A stretch of 64,000 bases of DNA, from NCBI RefSeq assembly GCF_004217285.1, contig NZ_SHKS01000006.1:434001-498000 (forward strand), given 5' to 3'. This stretch comes from Streptomyces sp. BK239. GTDB lineage: Bacteria > Actinomycetota > Actinomycetes > Streptomycetales > Streptomycetaceae. Below the pieces are notes generated by a model, which ran no database searches, was not told the DNA's origin, and saw only the letters and a program-made list of their open reading frames with translations. Numbering within the stretch: the stretch's first letter is position 1; each line of letters opens with the position of its first letter. Below are positions 52,164 through 60,623 of this stretch, piece after piece. A program made the position numbers and the translations under genes.

Positions 52164-53069
52164 TCACTCCTCCACGGTCAGGCCCTTGCGGAGCTTGACC
52201 AGGGTGCGCGAGAGCAGCCGGGAGACGTGCATCTGCGAGATGCCGAGCTCCTCGCCGATCTCCGACTGGGTCAGACCGGCCACGAAACGCAGGGAGAGGA
52301 TCTGGCGGTCGCGGGGCGCCAGCTCGGCGATCAGCGGCTTCAGGGACTCGACGTACTCGATGCCCTCGATGCCGTGGTCCTCGTAGCCGATGCGGTCCGC
52401 GAGGGCGCCCTCGGTGTCGTCCTCCTCGGGCTGGGCGTCCAGCGAGGCGGCGGTGTAGGCGTTGGAGGCGGCCATGCCCTCGACGACCTGGTCGTTGGAG
52501 ATGCCGAGGCGCTCCGCCAGCTCAGCCACCGTGGGGGCGCGGTCGAGCTTCTGGGACAGTTCGTCGCCGGCCTTGGCCAGGTCCAGCCGCAGCTCCTGAA
52601 GCCGGCGCGGCACGCGCACGGACCACGAGGTGTCCCGGAAGAAGCGCTTGATCTCGCCGACGATGGTTGGCATCGCGAAGGTGGGGAACTCCACACCCCG
52701 GCTGAGCTCGAAGCGGTCGATCGCCTTGATCAGGCCGATCGTGCCGACCTGGATGATGTCCTCCATGGGCTCGCTGCGGGAGCGGAAGCGGGAGGCGGCG
52801 AACTTGACCAGCGCGAGGTTCAGTTCGACGAGGGTGTTGCGGACGTACGCGTACTCGTGCGTCCCTTCCTCCAGCGACTCGAGGCGCTCGAAGAGGGTCT
52901 TGGACAGGGCGCGTGCGTCGACGGCGCCCACCTCGTCGTACGGGGGGATCTCCGGGAGTCCGGCGAGCGCGTCGGCGGGTTCCAGACCCGGCGCGAGGGA
53001 ATCCGGACCATCCGGAAGGAGTGTCGACGTCGCGTTGGGGGTATGCGGTGCGTCGAGCCGGGGTGACAT
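52164..53069 (-). CDS. sigI: RNA polymerase sigma factor, SigB/SigF family (SigI)
   Basis: A 301-residue group 3 sigma factor. Region 2 (NLALVKFAASRFRSRSEPMEDIIQVGTIGLIKAIDRF ... FPTFAMPTIVGEIKRFFRD), region 3 (VPRRLQELRLDLAKA) and region 4 (LAPRDRQILSLRFVAGLTQSEIGEELGISQMHVSRLLSR) are all present. The ATG at 53069 has GGAGG 5 bp upstream; a longer form from 53093 would include the site itself. The divergent genes encode an antagonist and a kinase of the partner-switching type, the arrangement of sigI-arsI-prsI in S. coelicolor. A palindrome overlaps its probable promoter. Confidence 0.92.
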   Translation of the reverse strand: MSPRLDAPHTPNATSTLLPDGPDSLAPGLEPADALAGLPEIPPYDEVGAVDARALSKTLFERLESLEEGTHEYAYVRNTLVELNLALVKFAASRFRSRSEPMEDIIQVGTIGLIKAIDRFELSRGVEFPTFAMPTIVGEIKRFFRDTSWSVRVPRRLQELRLDLAKAGDELSQKLDRAPTVAELAERLGISNDQVVEGMAASNAYTAASLDAQPEEDDTEGALADRIGYEDHGIEGIEYVESLKPLIAELAPRDRQILSLRFVAGLTQSEIGEELGISQMHVSRLLSRTLVKLRKGLTVEE

Positions 53070-53192
53070 GATGTCCTCCATCGTTCTCGGCATACGGCTG
53101 CCGAAGCCTGTGCGTGCACTGCGGTGTGCGGCGCCTCCAAAGCCGGCCGTGTCGGATACGTGCTCCTCTAGCCCTATCGGCTTTACTCGACC

Positions 53193-53208
53193 GATCGCAA
53201 GTGCGATC
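53193..53208. promoter_or_regulatory. Palindrome over the sigI promoter
   Basis: GATCGCAAGTGCGATC has perfect 7-bp arms around AG, extended by ACC/GGT flanks. On the minus strand the dyad contains TTGCGA, 18 bp from TAGGGC, so it overlaps a plausible sigI -35. Confidence 0.45.
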
Positions 53209-53317
53209 TGGTCGGTTATGTCCGTTTGTGGGTGATTGTTCGGCTGTTGGAGTGCGTATCGAAGGCGTAGTGTTCGAGGGCGTCAGGTAGCAGTCACGAC
53301 CTCGGGAGAGACACGGC

Positions 53318-53695
53318 ATGGACCACGGGACGGTCGGCAGCGCACAGTCTGGCCGACTTCTGGTGGAGGTGCGGGAAGAGGGCTCCAGCGCCGTCGTGAC
53401 CCCGGCCGGTGAGTTGGATCACCACACGGCCGAATTGTTGCGGGAGCCACTCGACGACTGCCTCGCCAAGGGTGTCAGCCGGCTGGTGGTGGACTGCTCG
53501 AGGCTGGAGTTCTGCGACTCCACGGGGCTCAACGTCCTGCTCGGCGCCCGCCTGAAGGCGGAGGCCGCCGGCGGCGGGGTGCACCTCGCGGGCATGCTGC
53601 CCGTGGTGGCCAGAGTCTTCGAGATCACCGGCGCGGACGCCGTCTTCACCGTGCACGACACGGTCGAGGCGGCCCTCGCCGACGGGGACGGCTGA
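53318..53695 (+). CDS. arsI: Anti-anti-sigma factor (STAS domain)
   Basis: A 125-residue STAS protein. GELDHHTAELLREPLDDCL, then VVDCSRLEFCDSTGLNVLL, in which Ser68 is the expected phosphorylation site, and MLPVVARVFEITGAD. When unphosphorylated it should capture the cognate anti-sigma kinase and free the sigma factor. ATG with GGGAGAG upstream. It lies between sigI (divergent) and the kinase gene; the symbol follows the S. coelicolor locus. Confidence 0.9.
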   Translation: MDHGTVGSAQSGRLLVEVREEGSSAVVTPAGELDHHTAELLREPLDDCLAKGVSRLVVDCSRLEFCDSTGLNVLLGARLKAEAAGGGVHLAGMLPVVARVFEITGADAVFTVHDTVEAALADGDG

Positions 53696-54125
53696 CCCGC
53701 CCGCGGCGGGGCGGTCCGAGGTCGTCGACGGCGGCTCGGGCCCGGTTCCGGCCGCCTCCCGGGGGTTCGCACGACCGGCCGATCGGGTGCCGTTCCGTGC
53801 GTCTCGGCGCCGTGTGAGGGACGGGCCGGGTCACCTCCGGGCGAACAGGGGGTGTTCCGCCGGTTCCGTCGGGCAGGAGACATCCTGAACGTGGATGTAG
53901 GCGGCAACGGTACGAGAAGGGGACGGGGGCGGGATGCGCAGACCGACCGTGCGGCGGCTGCTGAGCGTGTGTACTGGTTCCTGCACGCTCGAAGTCGGAG
54001 ACCGCGTGAGTCATACGGGCCCTGTCGTCCGTGTGATTCATGGGGGCCATGTGAGTCGTGTGAACCGCGTGAGTGAAGTGAATCGTGTGAACCATGTATT
54101 GGTGAATCGGTGAGGTGAAGCGCTG
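53696..54125 (+). other. Gene-poor spacer with short GTGA-rich direct repeats
   Basis: I see no convincing gene in the 430 bp between arsI and prsI. Near its end GTGAGTCGTGTGAACC (54051-54066) and GTGAATCGTGTGAACC (54078-54093) form a direct repeat 27 bp apart, inside a stretch where GTGA recurs every 5-10 bp (54051-54118). It forms the leader of prsI. Confidence 0.6.
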
Positions 54126-54608
54126 ATGAGCACCACCCGGCCTTGCTCGCCGGGCGACCGCGGCCCTGAGCCCAGCGGCGCTTCCGGGGCGTCGACGGGC
54201 CGCGAGGTCCGCAGGCTGAGCTTCGACGGCGCGAGCGGGGTCGTCCCGATGGCGCGGGACTTCGCCCGCCAGGCGCTGTACGCCTGGGGCTGGCTGCCCG
54301 CCGCCACCGCCGACCAGCGGGCGGCCGCCGAGGACGTGCTGCTCGTCGTCTCCGAACTGGTCACCAACGCCTGCCTTCATGCCGAGGGGCCCGAGGAGCT
54401 GCTGATCGGCTGCGACAACAAGGTGATCCGCGTCGAGGTCTCCGACCGCGGCACGGGTCAGCCGGCCCCCCGCACTCCGCACCGCGCCGGCCGCCCCGGC
54501 GGCCACGGCATGTTCATCGTCCAGCGCCTGTGCCTGGACTGGGGAGTCGTGCGCGCGCCCGGCGTCGCCGGCAAGACGGTCTGGGCGGAACTGGGCGCCC
54601 CGGCCTGA
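54126..54608 (+). CDS. prsI: Anti-sigma factor kinase (RsbW-like HATPase)
   Basis: A 160-residue GHKL kinase: N-box VVSELVTNACLHA (about 77-89), G1 box VEVSDRGTGQP, and G2 box GGHGMFIVQRL. This is the compact RsbW/SpoIIAB type that binds sigma and phosphorylates the STAS antagonist. ATG with GAGGTGAAG upstream. The long gap to arsI suggests its own promoter. Equivalent to PrsI of the S. coelicolor sigI locus by position and type. Confidence 0.87.
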   Translation: MSTTRPCSPGDRGPEPSGASGASTGREVRRLSFDGASGVVPMARDFARQALYAWGWLPAATADQRAAAEDVLLVVSELVTNACLHAEGPEELLIGCDNKVIRVEVSDRGTGQPAPRTPHRAGRPGGHGMFIVQRLCLDWGVVRAPGVAGKTVWAELGAPA

Positions 54609-54639
54609 TCAACCCGCCCGGCGCCCGCCCCTCCGGACG

Positions 54640-55060
54640 AGCGCCGGCACGAGCCCCACGGCGCGGGAGGCCCCCGCCCGCCGTCTCTGGCCGGCGTGGG
54701 AGGCGACTCCCGACGGGGCACCGGGCCGTCCGCCCCTGCCCGCGGTCCCGGGCGGTTGCGGGAAGCGCCCACGCCCGCCGTCCCGCGCCGACGCGGGAGG
54801 CGACCCCCGCCGGAGTCCGGGGCCGTCCGCCCTCGCCCACGGTCCCGGGTCGCTACGGGAAGCGCCCTCGCCCGCCGTCCCACGCCGACGCGGGAGGCGA
54901 CCCCTGCCGGGGTCCCAGGCCGTAACGGGAGGCGACCCCCGCCGGGGTCCCGGGCCGTCCGCCCCCGCCCGCCGTCTCGGGCCGTTACGGGAAGCGCCCC
55001 GGCTCGCGGCCCCGGGCCGTTACATGGGCCGCCCCCGCCCGCGGCTCCGTCATGTCACGC
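54640..55060. repeat. ~95-bp GC-rich tandem repeat array
   Basis: CGACGCGGGAGGCGACCCC-type cores recur at about 54694, 54788 and 54884, spacing about 95 bp, with GGGCCGTCCGCCC and CGGGAAGCGCCC at matching offsets. Shorter degenerate copies continue to about 55010. No gene is seen between prsI and the next gene at 55213. Confidence 0.75.
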
Positions 55061-55212
55061 CCCTCGTGCGCTCGCGTGGGGCGGGCGTAACTCCGGTGTG
55101 TTCCTCCCCTTCCTTCCTCACGGTGCCCGGCGTACCTTGACGGCCCTGTCTGATGCACCGTCAGTAAATGGCGGGAGACGAACGACGAGCGCCTGTCGGG
55201 AATGAGGGGACC

Positions 55213-55959
55213 GTGTCGTACCGGAAGCGAACCGCCGCGCTCGCGACTGTCGCGGCTCTGGCCGGCCCGGCGGTGTGGGCGGCCGCCCCCGCGGCCAGCG
55301 CCCAGGTCGTGGACGTCAACTACGCCTGCAAGACGCCCATCGGCGACAAGAGCGCCCTCTCACCCATCGACATCAAGGGCGTGGCGAGCGGCGGCGCCTA
55401 CAAGATCACCATGTCCTGGCAGAAGGGCGTCTCATCGAGCCCCGTCGAGCTGGGCAAGGGCGCGATGAACCCGAGCGCCACGATCAGACTGGGCGGCGCC
55501 GACAGCGGCACGATGACCGTCACCGGGCCCGCCAACCAGGCGGCGATCCCCGCCGAGACCCCCATCAAGATCAACGACCTGAGCGGCACGTACACCCCGA
55601 AGAAGACCGGCAAGGTCACCTTCACGCCCGGGGTGCTCACCATCAAAGCCCTCGGCACGACCACCACCTGCACCCCCACCAACAGCCCCCCGCCGGCGCT
55701 CACCCTCGACGTGACGGCGAAGGACGGCGGCGGATCGACAGGCGGCGGAAGCACAGGCGGAGGCAGCACAGGCGGCGGAAGCACAGGCGGCGGAAGCACG
55801 GGCGGAGGCAGCACCGGCGGCGGATCGACGGGCGGCGGCTCCCTCCCGCAGACCGGCCCCGAGGACTCCGCGATCGCCCTCGCCACCCTCGGCGGCACCG
55901 TCCTCCTCACGGGCGCGGCGGGCGCCCTCTGGCTGACCCGGCGGACCCGCACCCCCTGA
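55213..55959 (+). CDS. Sortase-anchored surface protein (LPQTG) with Gly-Ser-Thr stalk
   Basis: A 248-residue exported protein. Signal peptide about 1-31 (ends ASAQ). One ~120-residue beta-rich domain (VNYACKTPIGDKSALSPIDI ... GVLTIKALGTTTTCTP) has two Cys, likely disulfide-bonded. A GGGST-type stalk repeats every 15 bp (173-210), then sortase motif LPQTG (211-215), a membrane span and a basic tail. GTG with GAGGGGA upstream. The same domain occurs twice more in the protein at 57245, sharing GVLTIxALGTxTTCTP. First gene of a three-gene envelope locus. Confidence 0.85.
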   Translation: MSYRKRTAALATVAALAGPAVWAAAPAASAQVVDVNYACKTPIGDKSALSPIDIKGVASGGAYKITMSWQKGVSSSPVELGKGAMNPSATIRLGGADSGTMTVTGPANQAAIPAETPIKINDLSGTYTPKKTGKVTFTPGVLTIKALGTTTTCTPTNSPPPALTLDVTAKDGGGSTGGGSTGGGSTGGGSTGGGSTGGGSTGGGSTGGGSLPQTGPEDSAIALATLGGTVLLTGAAGALWLTRRTRTP

Positions 55960-56000
55960 TCCCACGCGCACGTGCCCCCGTACGACCGTTGGAGCCGCCG

Positions 56001-57248
56001 ATGCCGTACGAAGACGGAGGGCGAGCCGGCGTGAACGGCGAGCCGCACACACCGCGCCGCACGCCGCAGCGCACGGTGCCGGCCCTGGCCGCCCTGGCGC
56101 TGGCCCTGCTGCTGGCCTCCCCGCTTCCGCCCGCCCGGGCCGAAGCGGCCGCAGCGACCGGACAGCCCACCGTGCGGCTGTCGGTGCCCCAGGCGGGTGC
56201 GGGCGGCTCCCTCACCGTGACCGGCGGCGGCTGGCGGCCGCACGCACTGCTGACGCTGCTGATCTGCGGACAGGCCACCCCGGCCAGGGGCGTCCTCGGC
56301 GGCACCAACTCCTGCGCCAACGCCGACGGCCGGGCCGTCACCACCGACGCCGACGGCCGGTTCAGCCGCGCGCTGCCGGTGGCCGCGCCGCCCGCGCCGT
56401 GCCCCTGCGCGGTGCACGTGGCCACCACCACCGGGGCGAAGGCCCAGGCCGACGCCGCCCTCCAGGTGGCCGGGCACCCCGTGCGGCCGCTGCCCGCCGA
56501 AACGGGCAAGGGACGCCTGACGGTCCTCACCGACCCCCTGCTGGAGGGCTCCGACGGGCTGCTCACCTGGTTCGGCGCGCCTCCCGACCGCACTCTGACG
56601 TTCACCGTCGGCAACGCCGGCGTCGGGACAGTGAAGGACCCCGTCTTCGAGATCGGCACCGCCCACGGCGTGTTCGCGCCGCAGTGGGACGAACGGCAGT
56701 GGCGGGGCACCGTCGCCCCCGGCGGCAAGGCCCGCGTCGAGATCCCCGTCGAACTCGCCGCCGGCGCCCACGGCGACTACACCGTCTCGCTGAGATACGG
56801 CGGGAAGGTCCTGGACGAGCAGCCCTGGAGCGTGGGCCGGCCCTGGGGTGTGACCGTGTTCTGGGTCCTGCTCTGCCTCGTCGTGCCGGCCGCCCTGTTC
56901 CGCGTGGGCATGGCGGTGGTGAACCGGGTGCGGCCCCGCCCGGGGAGTGTGCGCCGCAGCGCGTCCACGGCCGTACGGCGACGCCGTGGGACGGCCGGGA
57001 CGGACGGCGTCGGACCGCGCTCCCCTGCGGCCCCGTCCGCGTGGCCTCCGGGAAGGCTCGGCACCGGCTTCCCTCGCCCGCTGTGGCGCGACCGGGCCGC
57101 CACCGCCGAACAGCCGCCCGCGCGCGCCCCGGCCCTGCCGTGGTTCGCCCCGGACGCCGGTCCGGGCGCGGCGGGCGGGCCCGGCGCACCGCACGACGAC
57201 GACCACCCGACGAGTCCGACGACGCCCGGCAGAAAGGGACCCCCGTGA
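56001..57248 (+). CDS. Exported membrane-anchored protein with neocarzinostatin-like domain
   Basis: A 415-residue protein. A signal sequence (PALAALALALLLASPLPPARA, about 28-48) is followed by a beta-rich domain with paired Cys (TVTGGGWRPHALLTLLICGQ ... SCANADGRAVTTDADGRFS ... APCPCAVHVAT). That spacing recalls neocarzinostatin-type immunoglobulin folds. A second beta domain (about 165-275) and a membrane span (about 283-305) follow, then a long Arg/Pro/Ala-rich cytosolic tail. The ATG at 56001 has GGAG upstream; GTG at 56031 is an alternative. Its stop overlaps the next start (GTGA), so it is co-translated with the LAETG protein. Confidence 0.75.
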   Translation: MPYEDGGRAGVNGEPHTPRRTPQRTVPALAALALALLLASPLPPARAEAAAATGQPTVRLSVPQAGAGGSLTVTGGGWRPHALLTLLICGQATPARGVLGGTNSCANADGRAVTTDADGRFSRALPVAAPPAPCPCAVHVATTTGAKAQADAALQVAGHPVRPLPAETGKGRLTVLTDPLLEGSDGLLTWFGAPPDRTLTFTVGNAGVGTVKDPVFEIGTAHGVFAPQWDERQWRGTVAPGGKARVEIPVELAAGAHGDYTVSLRYGGKVLDEQPWSVGRPWGVTVFWVLLCLVVPAALFRVGMAVVNRVRPRPGSVRRSASTAVRRRRGTAGTDGVGPRSPAAPSAWPPGRLGTGFPRPLWRDRAATAEQPPARAPALPWFAPDAGPGAAGGPGAPHDDDHPTSPTTPGRKGPP

Positions 57249-58618
57249 GAGAGCGCGACAGAGCCGTACCGGGACCGGCGGGACCCGTAGGGCCGGGAAC
57301 CGCGCCGTCCGTGCGGCGCCGGGCCGCCGTCGCGGCGGCCGCCGTCCTGACCGGCGGGGTCGCCGTGCTGCTGGGCGTGGCCGCCCCGCCGGCGCAGGCC
57401 GCCGAGGTCTCCTACGCCACCCGCTGCATCCCGCCCTCGGGCATCGGCCTGCCCCCGGTCGACGGCACCACCAAGGTCGAGATCACCGCGCCCGCCACGG
57501 CGAAGGTCGGCGACACCGTCGACGTCGTCTGGACGTTCACGCAGGCCGCGTCCAAGAACCCCGACATCATCGACCTGCCGGCCGACTCGGTCCAGCCGTC
57601 GGGCACCCTCAAGGCGGCCGGCGCGCAGAACGCGGACATCGCGATGCGGGGGCCGCGGGAGAACCCGCCCGTCCCCAAGGGCGGCGCGATGGTCCTGTCC
57701 GCCATGAAGGGCTCCCTCAAACTGACGACGGCGGGACAGGTCACGCTCACGCCGGACGCGTACGTCGTCAACGCCCTGTCGACGGACACCAGTTGCGCGC
57801 CCACCCAGCAGGTGCAGCCCGCGGCGACCATCACCGTGACCGCCGGGAGCGGGAGTTCGTCCGGCGGCACGGGCGAGCCGTCGCACACCGGGACGCCGAG
57901 CCACACCCCGACCAAGTCCGCCTCACCGTCCCCGCCCGCGTCCACGCCGGCCTCGCCCTCGCCCTCCGGGGGAAGCGGCGGGCGGACCGACTTCACCGGC
58001 AAGGTGGTGAACGTCCCCTACACCTGCCAGTCGCCCATCGGGCAGAAGAAGGCGACCTCGCCCGTGCAGATCAACGCGAGGAAGAACGGGGGGAGTTACG
58101 ACCTCACCGTGCAGTTCAAGAAGTCGGTGATGGACAGTCCGATCGACATCCCGGCGAACTCGGTGAAGCCCGCCATGCAGGTGGTGCTCGGCGGGGCAGA
58201 CAAGGGCTCGGTCGCCGTGGAGGGGCCGAAGAACGCCGCGCCGATCAAACAGGGCGCCCCGATCGAGATCCCCGACCTGACCGGCGTCTACAAACCGGGC
58301 GCCACCGGTGAGGCCACCCTCTCGCCGGGCGTCCTGACCATCGACGCCCTCGGCACCAGAACCACGTGCACGCCGGACAGCACGACTGTCTCGCTCACCC
58401 TCGACACCACCGAGCAGGCGAGCGGCGCGAGCGGTGCGACCGGCGGCAGCGGCTCCTCGTCGTCCACGGCGGGCGGCGCCTCCACCACCGGCGGCCTCGC
58501 CGAGACGGGCGCCGGCGACCACGCGACCCTGAAGGCCCTCGGTCTCGTCGCGGGCACGGCCGTCCTGCTGGGCGCCGCGGTCTTCACGTACCTGCCGGGC
58601 CGCCGGCGCACCCGCTGA
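57245..58618 (+). CDS. Sortase-type surface protein (LAETG) with two repeat domains
   Basis: A 457-residue exported protein. Signal about 1-52 (ends PPAQAA). Domain 1 (about 54-197, VSYATRCIPPSGIG ... VVNALSTDTSCAP), a Ser/Pro/Thr linker (about 198-245), and domain 2 (about 250-375, VNVPYTCQSPIGQKKATSPVQI ... GVLTIDALGTRTTCTP). Then a Gly/Ser stalk, LAETG at 418-422, a membrane span and RRRTR. LAxTG is the motif favoured by Streptomyces class E sortases. Domain 2 is close to the domain of the protein at 55213; domain 1 is more distant. No sortase gene is in the window. Confidence 0.85.
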   Translation: MRERDRAVPGPAGPVGPGTAPSVRRRAAVAAAAVLTGGVAVLLGVAAPPAQAAEVSYATRCIPPSGIGLPPVDGTTKVEITAPATAKVGDTVDVVWTFTQAASKNPDIIDLPADSVQPSGTLKAAGAQNADIAMRGPRENPPVPKGGAMVLSAMKGSLKLTTAGQVTLTPDAYVVNALSTDTSCAPTQQVQPAATITVTAGSGSSSGGTGEPSHTGTPSHTPTKSASPSPPASTPASPSPSGGSGGRTDFTGKVVNVPYTCQSPIGQKKATSPVQINARKNGGSYDLTVQFKKSVMDSPIDIPANSVKPAMQVVLGGADKGSVAVEGPKNAAPIKQGAPIEIPDLTGVYKPGATGEATLSPGVLTIDALGTRTTCTPDSTTVSLTLDTTEQASGASGATGGSGSSSSTAGGASTTGGLAETGAGDHATLKALGLVAGTAVLLGAAVFTYLPGRRRTR

Positions 58619-58626
58619 GACGCGGC

Positions 58627-58661
58627 GAGGGCCGCCCCCGCCGAGTGCGGGAGCGGCCCTC
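58627..58661. terminator. Bidirectional terminator after the surface-protein operon
   Basis: GAGGGCCGC (58627-58635) pairs with GCGGCCCTC (58653-58661), with an inner CCCGC/GCGGG stem, between convergent genes. Confidence 0.75.
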
Positions 58662-58678
58662 GACAGAGCTGCGGGACG

Positions 58679-60175
58679 TCAGTTGACGTCGCCCATGAGC
58701 TCCTTCACGCGCTTGCGGTACATCCACACCGCCACGCCGGCCACGACGGCGAGCACGGCCTCCAGGGCCACGATGCCCGTCTTGTTGAGGTCGACGCCGG
58801 CGATGGACAGCAGACCGGTCGTGGCGTCGCCGGCGGTGACGGCCAGGAACCAGACGCCCATCATCTGGGAGGCGTACTTGGCGGGCGCCATCTTCGTGGT
58901 GACTGACAGGCCGACCGGGGACAGCGTCAGCTCGCCGACGGTCTGCAGGAAGTAGATGCCGACCAGCCACATCGCGGCCGCCTTGTGACCGCCGTCGGCG
59001 ATCCCCAGCGGGGCGAGGAAGAGGAAGAACGACGCGCCGATCAGGACCAGGCCCATGGAGAACTTCACCGCGGTGCTCGGCTCCTTGCCGCGCCGGGCGA
59101 GGGCCAGCCACGCCCAGGCGAACACCGGGGCGAGTGCCATGATCATGATGGGGTTGACCGACTGGTACCAGGAGACCGGGAACTCCCAGCCGAGGACGCT
59201 GTTGTCGGCCGAGGAGTCGGCGAACAGCGAGACCGTGGAACCGCCCTGGTCGTAGATCATCCAGAAGACGGCCGCGGCCACGAAGAACCAGATGTACGCC
59301 GACATCTTCGACTGCTCGGCGCGGTCGAGTTCCTTGTCCCGCTTGATGCGGGCGATGACCGCCACCGGGATGATCAGACCGGCCAGCGTGATCGGGACCA
59401 GCAGCCAGTTCAGCGTGTAGTGGCCGGAGAAGCCGACGACCGCGTAGAACACGAGCGCGACGGCCGCCCACAGCGCGGACTTGCGCAGCGTGGCCGCCTT
59501 CTCCTCGGCGGACATCGGCGTCGGGACGACGTCGGAGCGGGCGTCCAGGTGGCGGCTGCCGAGGAGGAACTGGACGAGGCCCAGCGCCATGCCGAGCGCG
59601 GCGAGCGCGAAGCCCAGGTGCCAGTTGACGTTCTCGCCGACGGTGCCGATGACCAGCGGCGCGGCGAACGCGCCGAGGTTGATGCCGATGTAGAAGACCG
59701 TGAAGCCGCCGTCGCGGCGCGGGTCGTCCGGACCGTCGTAGAGGTGGCCGACCATCGTGGAGATGTTGGCCTTCAGCAGACCGGAGCCGATCGCGACCAG
59801 GCCGAGACCGGCGTAGAAGGTGCCGGCGCTGGGCAGGGCCAGGGTGAGGTGACCCAGCATGATGACGACGCCGGCGACGGCGACGGTCTTGCGGGGGCCG
59901 AGGACGCGGTCCGCGAACCAGCCGCCGGGAAGGGCGAGCAGGTACACGAGCGACAGGTATACCGAGTAGATCGCGGTGGCGGTCGCCGCGCTCAGATGAA
60001 GGCCGCCCGGGGCCACCAGGTACAGCGGGAGCAGGGCCTTCATGCCGTAGTAGGAGAAACGCTCCCACATCTCGGTCATGAAGAGAGTGGCCAGTCCGCG
60101 GGGGTGGCCGAAGAAGGTCTTCTCGGAGCCGGGGGTGCCCGGGCGGGCCGAGTCCTTCGTCAGGCTGGACGCCAT
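58679..60175 (-). CDS. POT/PTR2 family proton-dependent oligopeptide transporter
   Basis: A 498-residue MFS-fold transporter with about 14 hydrophobic spans. The proton-coupling motif ExxERFSYYGMKALLPLYL is seen as EMWERFSYYG (about 35-44). The PTR2 signature GFTVFYIGINLGAFAAPLV is at about 155-173, and GELTLSPVGLS is near 415. It imports di- and tripeptides with protons. The ATG at 60175 has AAGGA 6 bp upstream; an earlier in-frame ATG at 60202 is less likely. The leader on the minus strand contains a possible attenuator. Confidence 0.93.
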   Translation of the reverse strand: MASSLTKDSARPGTPGSEKTFFGHPRGLATLFMTEMWERFSYYGMKALLPLYLVAPGGLHLSAATATAIYSVYLSLVYLLALPGGWFADRVLGPRKTVAVAGVVIMLGHLTLALPSAGTFYAGLGLVAIGSGLLKANISTMVGHLYDGPDDPRRDGGFTVFYIGINLGAFAAPLVIGTVGENVNWHLGFALAALGMALGLVQFLLGSRHLDARSDVVPTPMSAEEKAATLRKSALWAAVALVFYAVVGFSGHYTLNWLLVPITLAGLIIPVAVIARIKRDKELDRAEQSKMSAYIWFFVAAAVFWMIYDQGGSTVSLFADSSADNSVLGWEFPVSWYQSVNPIMIMALAPVFAWAWLALARRGKEPSTAVKFSMGLVLIGASFFLFLAPLGIADGGHKAAAMWLVGIYFLQTVGELTLSPVGLSVTTKMAPAKYASQMMGVWFLAVTAGDATTGLLSIAGVDLNKTGIVALEAVLAVVAGVAVWMYRKRVKELMGDVN

Positions 60176-60301
60176 GGTCGTTCCTTGCTGGTCGGGACGC
60201 ATGCGTGGTGCGTCACGCGCCCGGTTGGGGCGGCCGGCGCCGGCGTCGGTCCGCCACAGGTCATTCCTTGGAGGGCCGGCATCCGCCGGCCCGCACACAA
60301 A

Positions 60302-60338
60302 AGAGACCTTCAGCGTCTGATGTGTGCCAAAGGTCCCC
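60302..60338 (-). promoter_or_regulatory. Possible transcription attenuator in POT leader
   Basis: On the minus strand GACCTT (60335-60330) pairs with AAGGTC (60310-60305), extended by wobble pairs, and is followed at once by TCTTTTGT. This looks like an intrinsic terminator about 125 nt before the start codon. Just upstream a six-codon frame (ATG GTG AAA GAA CGC CTG TAG, minus strand, about 60364-60344) could be a leader peptide. The other parts of 60176-60623 show no gene. Confidence 0.4.
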
Positions 60339-60623
60339 GCGGTGCTACAGGCGTTCTTTCACCATACGGCAGCACACTGCCGGATATGGAAGGACTTGAG
60401 ACACGGATCACAGGTGAGAAAGGAACCGTGAGCGGGTATTCCAAGGTCCATCCCAGGATGGCATCCCTCGACCCCAGGTCCGTACCAACTGCGGCCGACC
60501 GGGGGAGGGGAGCCCGGCGGCGGCTGTCCGGCTTGTAGGGGTCGTCCCGGAGATGTCCCTGAGTAAGAATCCGGGGCCACCGTCACACCTCTGGCCCTGC
60601 CGCCCGCGGACTACCATCTGCAC

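Noticed and set aside
53852..54076. A 74-codon frame between arsI and prsI
   Set aside because: Composition reflects the GTGA repeat leader; no ribosome site and no plausible fold.
53646..54506. A 286-codon minus-strand frame over arsI end and prsI
   Set aside because: Antisense to a clear HATPase gene and low complexity.
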